From Trichaptum fuscoviolaceum (lineage: Eukaryota > Basidiomycota > Agaricomycetes > Hymenochaetales > Trichaptaceae), in assembly GCA_910574455.1 (NCBI GenBank), contig CAJSYZ010000008.1:558001-622000 (forward strand): a DNA stretch of 64,000 nt, written 5' to 3'. Within the stretch, counting starts at the first letter, position 1. The number at the start of each line of letters is the position of its first letter. Made by a program: the position numbers and the translations under genes. Shown piece after piece: positions 23,924 through 34,002 of this stretch. The notes under the pieces were generated by a model. That model ran no database searches. It was not told where the DNA came from and worked only from the letters and a program-made list of their open reading frames with translations.

Positions 23924-25809
23924 ATGGGAGGCGGACAATGCGATAAAAGATCATCGCTCAGTAAAGGACGCAGATCTGGTGGAAGTTGGGTTGTATTGGG
24001 TGTATTGCACATGTTGTTGTTGGAAGTCCAGTTGGTTTTGGGATTTGACGAGAACCGAAACGACAACGTACGCGTCTCTTTCCTTCTTCCAAGCTTATGC
24101 GAGCGCTAACGAGAGATCCATCTCACCTATCATATTAGCTGGCTGTGTAAGTTGATCGTAACCTTCTATGAATAGCAAAATTCTGACTCGACAGCATGCA
24201 CGAACAGATACTGGGGACAAGACTCAAGTGGACACCAACAAACATTGTCATATTATTGCCAGGACAACGTCTACGATGTCATACCACTGGCTTTCCTATA
24301 CGTCTTCTTTGGCACTGGTGGAGAACCCATGATGAGCTTCGCTAATGTGTGCAACGAAGGGAATGGCACCTTCCCGGGCACTCAACTCTCAAACTGCTCG
24401 TTCCTTGCAGCCGACATCGAAGAGTGTCAGTCGAAGGGGAAGATCATCACGCTTTCGCTGGGAGGAGCGGATAGCTCCGTTGGATTCAACAGTACCAGCC
24501 AGGCGGAGGAGTTTGCGGACACGATATGGGATTCGTTTTTGGGAGGGCAAAGTGACGTTAGGCCATTTGGGGACGCTGTATTGGACGGGTGAGCACAGAC
24601 ATGTCAGCGTGCAAGCAATTCATAAATCTCATCATATTCCATAGCGTCGACCTTGACATTGAGGGTGGATTGCCTACCTTTTACGCCGACTTCGTGAATC
24701 GACTGAGAACGCATATGAATAACTCGAAAAAGAAGTGCGTTACTTTCCATTGTGAAGTGAAGGTTATGATAGGTGACAATGATTCCTCTCAGGTACTATA
24801 TCACAGCTGCGCCCCAATGTCCTTTCCCTGATGCAAATATCGGTGAAGCAATTGATGGTGCACCATTTGATGCAGTCTATGTCCAGTTTTGTGAGCAATG
24901 TTCATTCACCGCATGTTAATCGATGTAGCTGACGAATGAACAGACAACAACTATTGTGGTCTCAACTACCCAGATGTGAGCAATTTTCTCCCTATGTTCA
25001 TGTATACACATAGTGACAGTTCTTCCCTCGCAGCAATTCGATTTCTCTATATGGGATGAATGGGCGCGGACTGTCTCTCCAAACCCAGGAGTAAAGGTGT
25101 ACATCGGTGCACCAGGATCGGCGAAGGCAGCAGGACAGGGATATGTTAACATAACTCTTCTGCAAGAGTATGCCTTGGATGCGCAGAAGAACTACTCCAC
25201 GTTCGGGGGAGTAATGCTGTGGGATGCTAGCGATGCGTACGGTATGTCGTACCGAACTCAATTACAAATTCTTCAGAAGTAGGCTCAAATGTTTTACAGA
25301 AAATAACAGATATGACAAGGCAATCAAGGACGCGATGACGTCTGATGGAAAGGACGTAACGAGCGGACCGACCGATACGACACCGACTAACGGCGGTGGT
25401 TCTGGCGGGTCCGACCCGGGATCTGGTGGGTCTGGATCAGGTTCTGGCTCCGGGTCAGGCACTAACGGTACTCTTCCGGGTGCAGGGTCGGGCGGCGGAC
25501 AGACGCAGCAATGTTTCGAGTCTCGCCTTGTCAATCTGGGAGACTCGGGATATATCGACGGAGAGCTCTGGACTAGAGATTCTATCCGAGTTGCGGATGT
25601 GCTAAAGGAGGTGAGAGACTTTGAATTTCCGTACCCTCCCGAAGCCTGGTTTAGCTGACATGAAATGAAATGCTATCTAGCCTCGAAAATTCGCCACAGT
25701 ACTGTCGTCTATCGCAAGACACCACATCAACCGTCTGTCTTCACGTTCCTCAAAAGGTGAAACGCGTGAACTACGCAAGTACAACCTTCTTCGTCGGGCA
25801 GAGTTATAG
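23924..25809 (+). CDS. GH18 chitinase (class III-like) with Gly/Ser linker and C-terminal extension
   Basis: Endochitinase-type enzyme of the GH18 TIM-barrel family, for wall remodelling or chitin breakdown. The ATG at 23924 opens a basic N-terminus of about 20 residues before a hydrophobic segment (WVVLGVLHMLLLEVQLVLG), a signal peptide or signal anchor. Then NDNLAVYWGQDSSGHQQ, typical of the first barrel strand, needs an 8-nt exon at 24139-24146. The catalytic D-x-D-x-E motif is intact in GVDLDIEGG. Other landmarks: IITLSLGGADSS, YYITAAPQCPFPDA, VYVQFYNNYCGL, VKVYIGAPGS, GGVMLWDASDAY. A long Gly/Ser/Pro linker of about 60 residues (about 25375-25500) leads to a C-terminal region with two Cys and no family I can name, ending in a basic tail at 25807-25809. 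The extension could bind the wall, but that is a guess. Sequons NGT, NCS, NST, NIT and NYS support secretion. Confidence 0.9.
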
Positions 25810-26126
25810 CCCTTCATCATTTGTGTCCTAGATATTAGTGTACATTCTCTTGTAGCATTATTCTTATTTGGTTGTTCTTGTTTATGTACCAGATTTTCAA
25901 TTCAACGGACTCAAAGATTGTCGTCTGAGAGGGGATAGTATATATAATTGTCAATGCTCGTCGCGTGGCGCGCTCAACGAGGTTACGCGTTATTTATCAT
26001 TGTTTGTAAGGATTAGTAGGTTGACTCGGCCTGCGGCGCAGATACGAGTCTCTTGCTTTCATCCATCTACTGTCGTGCACTTTTTGCGATTTAAATCTTC
26101 ATCGTAATCTCAAAGAGGATAACAAT
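25810..26126. other. Intergenic region, chitinase to macro-domain gene
   Basis: 317 nt with the chitinase 3' flank and the promoter of the next gene. Nothing recognisable. Confidence 0.45.
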
Positions 26127-27314
26127 ATGAGTAGAGTTGCACTCTCTAGTATTCCGACTATACGCCAGCTGTACGGAAGCTCGGTTTTGAATGCTGCTGG
26201 CAAACAAGCGCGTTATGTGCCAGATGAAAAACTCCTTGATCGTGTCTCTCTAATGTCCGTCACCGTACTGGAAGATCTTGCTGGAATAGCTGATTTGCTG
26301 ACGAGTGGTCACTTTCATCTTCCGTGCATAGTCAAGGTGATATCACAGAACTCGAAGTTGATGCAATTGTCAATGCAGCGAATAAATCTTTACTTGGTTG
26401 GTGCTAAATCTTAACAGCACCCAAACATACGCTTACAGATGAACATATCTCGAAGGTGGTGGAGGAGGTAAGAAACAGGTTGTATATTTTGTTAAGTTAT
26501 CTGGAACTCAATGAGAAGTATTGAAGTGGATGGTGCCATCCATCGCGCAGCTGGTCGAGACTTGCTGAAAGAGTGTATGTCATCCTCTCTTCCCCTACTT
26601 TAGCATTCTTGACGCAGCTTCATCGAAACAGGCAGGACATTGAAAGGCTGTGATACCGGAGATGCAAAGATCACAAATGGCTACAACCTACCTTCGTGAG
26701 CACATACTATACCACAGGTGAAACTCCAGATTCATATGATTTAATGCTTATAGACAATATGTAATCCACGCTGTTGGCCCTGTGTACTCCGCACGGAATG
26801 TCGAATTGAAGGCGGAACAATTGAAATCTTGTTATAGGCGGTCCTTGAAACTTGCTGTCGAGAACGACGCGAAAAGCATCGTAAGTATGGCTCATAAGTG
26901 AGTGATGCTTCTTACAAGCCTCCTTTAGGCTTTCCCTTCGATCTCAACAGGCGTATACGGTTATCCAATCCAGGACGCTACTCATATCGCACTCGAAACA
27001 ACACGCCTTTTCTTCGATTCGGAGGACGGGTCGAAGGTAAGGCACACTTGGTCCATAATCTTAAATTAACCTTGAATTATGTGTGCTTCTCTCATCTAAA
27101 TTCCCCGCAGCTCGATCGCGTGATATTCACCGTCTTCAGCGATGCAGATAAAAGTGTATACGAGTAAGTTCACACATAGCTCCCGGGAGAGAAGCGATCA
27201 ATACTAACCTTTTATTTACGCTTTGCCCACGCCTGTCCATATCATAGACGGCTCATCCCTGAGTACTTTCCTCCTTTATCCGAAGACAACACCGTGACGG
27301 ACATAAAAGAATAA
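26127..27314 (+). CDS. Macro-domain protein, MACROD/O-acetyl-ADP-ribose deacetylase-like
   Basis: Binds ADP-ribose and probably hydrolyses O-acetyl-ADP-ribose or mono-ADP-ribosyl-glutamate, reversing ADP-ribosylation. The core reads GDITELEVDAIVNAANKSLL, then GGGGVDGAIHRAAG (ligand-binding loop 1), LKECIETGRTLKGCDTGDAKIT, LPSQYVIHAVGPVY, SCYRRSLKLAVENDAKSIAF, PSISTGVYGYPIQDA (loop 2), and ends with RLIPEYFPPLSEDN. NAAN and the ligand-binding Asn/Asp and Gly runs of active MACROD-type enzymes are all kept. A 12-nt exon (26456-26467) supplies the GGGG core. The first intron is unclear: the conserved join should run from DRVSL into GDIT, but no ideal donor in the right phase is visible between about 26240 and 26330, so that boundary is unresolved. 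N-terminus from the ATG at 26127; stop at 27312-27314. No targeting signal was seen. Confidence 0.88.
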
Positions 27315-27859
27315 TCGGTCAAAAACGGAGGTCGATCGTTATTTGATATAAGTGGGGAGTCGAGTTCCCCTGTGTTCGATGAGACGGTGTGTTCATCATA
27401 GTTTGCCTGTTTTTGTTTCACATCTCGAAAAAATACAGAGTTGATCTTGCCAGAAGGAAGTCCAGATCACTCCATAGTGCTGCTTCTCACCGATCATCGA
27501 GCCGCACCGCTAATCCGGGGCTTGTTGAATGCATTGCCGCTGGAGGTAAAGTTACCTAAGATGGTACTATTTCCCCGTTCCGCATATCTCGACTATGACG
27601 GACCGCTCTGAAGCGGCTCATCACCTTGTTCTGGAGTATCGCTTCGCTATCCCCACGTCTGGTGACCTTATGACACTCGCTAAGCGTGTGGATCGTTCAT
27701 CGACATGATCTAAAACTCCCGAGATTTGCCCGCTTCCGGTTATGCTGAGAACTTAGAATACGAACGACATTGCCGAACTATGGCACAGTCTACTTTATAA
27801 AGCTCAAGGTAAAAACCCCACCGGAGATAGGCTCTTTCTTGAGGTGCAACACTGCAAGT
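27315..27859. promoter_or_regulatory. Promoter region of the second sugar transporter
   Basis: 545 nt. A TATA-like element TATAAAG at 27796-27802 lies 64 nt before the ATG. Several C-rich GGGG/CCCC-type tracts (for example near 27575, 27650 and 27820) could be sites for a CreA/Mig1-type carbon repressor, but the matches are loose. No ORF of note. Confidence 0.4.
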
Positions 27860-30072
27860 ATGGGACTCTTCTACAATATCTTCGCCGCAGCGTTCGCGGC
27901 TATTGGTGAATAATCTCCCATCATATGATTCGAAGCTCCCAACTGAATAATGTGATCGTCGCGACTCGCGTTTAGGATCCTTTCTCTTTGGGTCCGTATC
28001 TGATAGGTTCTTGCATGAAGTTTCATTATTGACGTTTACGTCGTGTCTTCCAGATATGATAGGTGAGCTTCCAACCTACGTCCCCCCAGAATTTCTTGCT
28101 AACGGAGATGCAGTGGTATCATAGCCTCTGTGCTGACTATGAAGCACTTCAAAAGTCACTTCAACAACCCAAATGACAGTCAGACAGGAGCAGTGGTTTC
28201 GACTTTCACAGGTGCGTAGCGAGTAAAGAAGTGTGTGAAGTGAACTAATCACAGAGTCGTCTACCTTCTTCCAGGTGGATGCTTCTTTGGTGCAGCGGTT
28301 GCTGGGTGGTGGAATGACAGATATGGACGGAAGCGGACCATTCAGGTATGGTATAGAGGCTATCTACGAGGTCGTATGGCTGTATTTGTATTGACCTTAT
28401 TCGCTTTCAGATTGGAGCTGTTTTTGCACTTTGGGGTTGCGCAATGCAAGGTGGTGCAAATAATTATGCATGCCTTCTCGTTGGACGTATAATTGCTGGA
28501 TTCGCCATTGGGTATGTGGATATTAGAGAAGAAGAACGAAAAGAAAATCTGGCCTCATCATCTAACGTTCTTTTTTGTAGTGTGTTATCCATGACAGTCC
28601 CCTTATACCAGGTGAGTAGTATCATTGTCCTCACCAGCACTATGTTAACTGTGGTATACCCTTCAGACTGAAATCGCACCACCAAAAATTCGTGGTTTCA
28701 TGGTTGGTCTAACCCAGCAAATTCTCGGTATAGGCTTCATTGTTGCAAATTGGGTACGAATCTTCGAAGCTCGAGGAAAGCTTATGCCACTTGCTTATCT
28801 ATTGATTTATGAAAGGTTGGCTACGGCTGCGCCTTCATAGATTCTGATGTATCATGGCGCCTTCCGCTAAGTCTGCAGGTGAGTAAAGATCGTTATTCCA
28901 TGTATGTGCTTTCCAACTTATGCACTATAAACAGCTTGTGCCCGCCTTTCTTTTGCTTGTGGGCATCCAGTTCCTTCCCTTCAGTCCACGTTGGCTGCTT
29001 GAGAAAGGCCGAGACGAGGAAGCACGCCAAGTCATCTATACGCTCCACGGTATTTCGACACCAGAGTCCAAGGAAGCTGCAGACCAAGAGTTCGCGCTCA
29101 TGCACGACGCGATCAAAGCGGAACTCCAAATCCGTTCAAGCAAGCTCTCAGATCTATGGGCAACTCCAGCTATGGTCAAGCGTACACTTGTCGCGTGTGG
29201 AGTGCAGATCTTCGGTCAATTCACGGGCATTAATGGTAAGTTTGATGACCTACCTCTATCGATGCGCTTAACTTACCTTTTTTACAATAGTTATCAATTA
29301 CTACGGACCACAGATGTACGAGACACTTGGATTGAGCCCGGGTAAGACGCTCCTTGTCCAGGGAATTTATGGTGCTGTTGGCCCAATCACGAACTTCTTG
29401 TGAGTTGTATATTTTTTCTTCTGAAAGTGATCGGACGGTTCATGAACGCTCGCTGCCATCTTCCAGCTTCATCACGATCTTAATCGACCGAGTCGGCCGT
29501 AGGAGGCCTCTTTTGTTCGGCTCTGGCACCTTCATCATCACATTCTCCATCCTCGCCGCCATTGTCGCCTCCTTCCCACCCCTTGCCGATGGCAGTAATG
29601 CTAACCTTGCCGCAGAGCGGGCTGGTATCGCCATGATCTTCCTGACATCCATCGTATTCTCTCTCTCATACGGACCTGTATCGTGGGTTCTCGCCTCTGA
29701 AGTCTTCCCCACCAAGACGCGCTCTATCGGAACGAGCGTCGCGACCTGCTGTAACTGGGCCTTCAACGTGCTGTTCTCCCAGACATCGCCCATTGCGATG
29801 ACGAACGTGAAATGGCGCTTCTACATATTGTTTGTGGTCCTCAATGCCGTCACTTTCCTCTGTGTCTTTGCTTTCTTCCCAGAAACAAAAGGTGAGCAAT
29901 TGTCCTGCATTATCAGCTCCGCCCTGTTTGACTGTAATGCACAGGCAAGTCCCTGGAACAAATGGCTGAGGTCTTCGGAGACCAAGTCGACCCCGCCGAA
30001 GTCCTTGCTGAGCGTGGCCAGAAAGTGCTTGCAGGACATCATGTACATGATGAAAAGGCTGATTATGAATAG
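27860..30072 (+). CDS. MFS sugar transporter (second), with 16- and 9-nt exons
   Basis: Twelve-helix MFS sugar permease of the plasma membrane. Exons 1-3 are 27860-27905 (46 nt), 27976-27991 (16 nt) and 28054-28062 (9 nt), followed by one starting at 28114; together they give IGSFLFGYDSGIIASVLTMK, the standard first helix. Later landmarks: GWWNDRYGRKRTIQ (loop 2-3), LVGRIIAGFAIG, TEIAPPKIRGFMVGL, PFSPRWLLEKGRDEEAR, CGVQIFGQFTGINVINYYGP (helix 7), ILIDRVGRRRPLLFGS, FSLSYGPVSWVLASEVFP, and FFPETKGKSLEQMAEVFGD. The stop is at 30070-30072. About a dozen exons. It differs from the first transporter in helix 7 and in the middle loop; the QIFGQFTGIN segment is usual for glucose/xylose-type fungal permeases. 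Substrate not provable from sequence. Confidence 0.9.
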
Positions 30073-30338
30073 ATTGATCATCCGTATTTCCTCTGCCTTT
30101 ACGATCCCCTCTTAATGTTTATCTTCATGACACGATTCTGCATGCCTTTATTCTTTCCATATCATGAGATTTCATCCTGTTATTTTGGTTCAACTTTGTT
30201 ATCATGACCGATTGTATTACAAGAGCTTAAATCAACAACAAAGATGTTACAAAATACTCAATATAAGATAGGCGCCAAATGTACTATAGTCGTACGAGAG
30301 GAGGAAGAGAAAGAATAATGCAAATTAGACAATTCCCG

Positions 30339-31911
30339 CTATGACCTTACATTAGCCAAAATCTTAAATATTTCGTTCTGTCTCTCCCGGAATGGCTTGA
30401 GCTTCGTCATGCCCAATGCTAGAGCATTGATGCGGTTTGCCAGTGAGATTGCTCGGCCTTCGATGCTTCTTCTGCCTGAATCACCCTGGAAGGGGTCCAT
30501 GTCATCATCGTCGTCGTCGTTCATGGACCGCTGTCTACGATGTTCGGAACCAATGCCACGCTCCAACATACGGCGGACGCGGTCCACGCGAGGGGCGGGG
30601 AGGTCTTTTCCCTGTGTGATCGCTTCGATAGCAAGTTGGTTGTCTTCTTCCTCCGCTTCCCGGACGACCTGTCCAATTGCACCCAGTTCGCGCATGAAAG
30701 GTCGTAATGGCGCAGGGCATTGGCTGAGTGTCAGATTCGCACCGAGAATACCTGTCACTACCACCTCTTCTTCGGAGGGAAGCCCGTCTAGGCTCGCTCG
30801 AGGGCTCGAGTAAGTTGTGGTAGGGGATGTCGAAGAGAGGGTGCAGGTCGTCCGTGTCAAGGCGACGTCCAGTATCGCAAGCGCAACGCTGGCGAAGTAC
30901 GCACGAGGCGGATCGCGCTGCATGAGGCGCCGAATGTAAGGATGTGTGCTGATGACGTCTCCTAAGGACGCATATAACGTCTCGCGGATGAGCTGGATCG
31001 CTGGTGCGTCGACGGTGAATGATGGTGAAGGCGGACCACCGCTTGTCCACGAGGAGCTCGACGGGGAAGAAGGGGATGGCGTTCGGGAGCGCGACGACGC
31101 GCTGCCTGAGACAAATGAATCTCTCCCACCACGCGAGGACATTGGCGACATTGGGGGCTGAAGGAACGTTCCCGACCGACGCGGAGACGCAGGGAACTCG
31201 GGCTCTGACGGAAGCGAAACAATCGCGCTGCTCGGGGACCGGTTCGGCGAGGGCGTCGGCGAGGGCTCGTACATTGGCGGTGGCACGAAGCTGGCTACGA
31301 CACGGCGGCTGCTTCCCGCGCTGCTATGGCCATCGTCGCTGCGCGCGCCCTCGCCGGCGTCAAGAGCAGCCTGCAGGTCTGCCGCATAACGGTCCTGGAA
31401 TGTCCGGCGCTGGCTGATCTCAATTGCGACCGCACGCAGCTCGGCGGCGATTCCGTTGAGTGTGGGGTTGAGCGGCTGCGCGATGGGCTCGAGAGTGCAT
31501 ATGATGCGCGCGAGGTCGTGCTGATATTCCGGCGCCAGTTCTTGGATCGAAGGAACATTCAACGCCCATACTTGTAGGAAGGAGTAGAAAGCGGGCGGGC
31601 AGTTCTCATAAGACAGGTCCATTGCAGGTGCAGATTTGGAAGTGCGGGGTAAGGGAACAGACGGAGGGTGTGTTGTACACCGAAGTGCAGCAAAGAATAG
31701 GCATAGCGCAGGACCTATGTCAAATTGTTTGAGTCTGGTGATATGCTACTACTGGGATTCTAATATACGCACCTGTAATCATCAAATCGGCTTCAGCACT
31801 GCTCAGTATCTCGGTATCCAACAACCTCTCCGCCTTTGCTTGCGACAACGAGGACTTGAGGTAGCTATGAAATGCATCGGACACTTGCTCTTCTGATAGG
31901 CGTTCGACCAT
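30339..31911 (-). CDS. Unrecognised protein with Ser/Pro-rich centre
   Basis: I do not recognise this family. Two exons, 31911-31773 and 31714-30339, join in frame across a 58-nt intron to 504 codons. Without the first exon the ORF would start at a later ATG (MDLSYENC), but the frame runs through and MVERLSEEQVSDAFHSYL makes a good helical N-terminus. Layout: N-terminal helical part to about residue 170, with a weakly hydrophobic segment (ITGPALCLFFAALRC); a disordered Pro/Ser-rich middle (repeats such as PSPTPSPNRSP); a second helical part from about 270 to the end with AYFASVALAILDVAL; an acidic run of six Asp near the C-terminus; and a final helix with KLKPFRERQNEIFKILANV. Strong G+C third-position use and a long frame argue that it is coding. 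No catalytic or metal motif is visible. It may be a basidiomycete-specific protein. Confidence 0.7.
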
Positions 31912-32444
31912 GTTGTTGTTCGAAAGAGCGATTTCTAATCACTGGAATAGCGCAGAGCAAGCTATCACTATAATGTATTGTAGCAAAGGGAGGTTGTGGG
32001 GTATGGTGGATCCTTGGCAGAATACTCCAAATAACTAAACAAACTATAACCTCATTAGCATGGTTCAATCGCATATGGGCATGCTATTTCAAGTCCAAGT
32101 TGTTCCGCTCACTTTAGTCTACTAGTAGGTGCTGAAACGAGAAAAATGAGAAGTCTCTTGCTGTGTTTACTGTACAATGAAGAGGGCTTCAAATACTGGT
32201 GAGAGTGGTACCGGAGTAACCCCGATATCGGGAATTAAGCGTCTTCGGGCACGGGTAGGTATGTCCGTCAAGACCTCCTCTTTCTCACCTTCGGCTTTGA
32301 TAGACGAGACAGAAGCTTCACAGGATCCGGAAATCAACGGTCGCAACAAAAAGGAAGTGAATATTATATAGGAGTGATCGACAGTTCGAATACTATGTTA
32401 AAGTACAGTATGTAAGTTGAAAGGGATATAAAGTACATTCTGTA
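31912..32444. other. Intergenic region (unknown gene / TFIIF beta)
   Basis: 533 nt. A 64-codon ORF on the plus strand at 32177-32371 begins with a clean ATG (MKRASNTGESG) and is basic then acidic, but it has no match I know and may be chance. The rest is AT-rich without signals I can name. Confidence 0.4.
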
Positions 32445-33607
32445 TTATGAGATTTCTTCCATGTCGTCGTCGTCGTCATCATCATCATCGTCATCGTCGC
32501 CGTACATATCCACGTCCACTGGCTCAGGTTTTTGCATCAGCGCTGCCGCTGCACCAGTGTAATCACCAGACTCCGACTTGACCTGTTGGAACAATTGTAT
32601 TGGTGAGTTATTGTCTGCAAGGGTTGTATAACGAAGACATACGGTATCTTTAAAATTCGGCTTGAGCTCATAAAGGCCGTTAAACTCGCCACTGCGGTGC
32701 AGATCTGCTATTTCGGACAAAACTTCCTTTAGGTATGTTTCAGGCTGCTCCGTGCGCGCTCGCAAATCTCTTGCAGACCAGCGAGGCTTTTCCCGATAAA
32801 GGGCAAATAGAATGTCGAGAAGCTGGTTCCGCGGCATACGCGTGAAGCGCTCGAACGCTCCCTTCGCAGCCTTCGGCTTCGCTTTCTGTAAAGAGAGAGT
32901 TGCAGATGAGATCAGACACGCCATGTAGTGGACTTCTGATAACTCACAGTGATATTCAAGAATGCCGAAGAGGAAGGCCCAACTCCACTGTTGAGGATGT
33001 TGACAGCACCACGGCCTTTCTCCACCTCATCAATCATGCGTATCGTCCGTGCAGGCGTGTTCGCCTTGATTGTGCGTTCCTTCATACGTTTTCTGTACTT
33101 CTCCGTGAACACCGGTCGCAGGTTACAGTCATGCTTGATGCGCCCCGTGAGGATAGTCGTGCGCGCTCGAGAGCCGGGAGCCTTCTCGCGCTCAGCTACA
33201 ACGATCTGGTTCTCCACAGCCTCGTTGACCATGTCCATCTCGTACTCATCCGTGTCGGCGTCTTTCACGTCGGGCTCAGCTTCTGGGTTTGAGGGAACCA
33301 GCAGGACAATGCGCTGTTTGCCTGTGCGCGGGTCCTTGTTGTACACACGGATTTTCGCGAGCTCTATGTTATCCCCGTCAACTTTGCTCCAAGCCTCCAT
33401 GAGATGCTTTGGAACCTGGACTCTGTGGGTGTCAGCGTCGTTGTCTGAGATAGAATGAGGCTAGCCATGATGCACCTTCACAGACCACACACGACCGTTG
33501 CCCTGATCCATCATGATATGTTCGTCAGGCTCTGGCTGAGTCTCTTCCTCATCCTTGACAATCTCCTCATCGAATGGCTTCCTCTCCTCAGTTCCAATCT
33601 CCTCCAT
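32445..33607 (-). CDS. TFG2: TFIIF beta subunit (RAP30/Tfg2)
   Basis: Small subunit of general transcription factor TFIIF, which brings RNA polymerase II to the promoter and suppresses non-specific binding. Four exons, 33607-33476, 33415-32948, 32885-32643 and 32582-32445, give 326 codons plus stop. The N-terminal half is the TFIIF dimerisation barrel (RVWSVKVPKHLMEAWSKV, GRIKHDCNLRPVFTEKYR, the second being a hallmark stretch). The C-terminal half is the winged helix (RMPRNQLLDILFALYREKP, RWSARDLRARTEQPETYLKE, ELKPNFKDTV). The very C-terminus is a run of Asp followed by MEEIS, as in other fungal TFIIF beta proteins. The start ATG at 33607 leads straight into an acidic leader. High confidence. 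Confidence 0.95.
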
Positions 33608-34002
33608 TTTTCTTCACTTGAAGAGTAGTCTGATATGCAAATCGTTGCTTCTTGGGAGATTTTCCTTTATCTTCGACTTGTGGTCTATAAACGTAGTCGG
33701 AATACAAGAGCAACAAGCGACAGCTTGATCGTATTACCACACTGCCGTGACTCAGAGAACTTGAACATAAACTTGAATAGACGCCCACTGCTTAACTTCA
33801 ACTTGAAGTTGAACTTTTCTCACGACATCAAGTTCAAAAGTCACGTCTTCTGAGTTCAAGTTCTCTGTTCAAACTCGGATACTCATCTTCAGAAGTCAGC
33901 AGTTTTCTGAAATTCGCAATTACATGTATGTAACTTAATCTCACAATTACTCCTCTTGACAAATTGATACTACTGCTGCCAGATTCCTATATCGTAAATC
34001 TC
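33608..34002. promoter_or_regulatory. Divergent promoter, TFIIF beta / Rossmann protein
   Basis: 395 nt between two divergent starts. It is rich in related CAAGTTCAA/TTGAACTT words between about 33760 and 33880, including the 17-nt odd-centre palindrome AACTTCAACTTGAAGTT at about 33796-33812. This may be a transcription factor site or a cryptic simple repeat. Confidence 0.45.

Noticed and set aside
30535..31417. Frames of 171 and 132 codons opposite or beside the unknown protein gene
   Set aside because: Arg/Pro-rich shadows of the Ser/Pro-rich coding exon.
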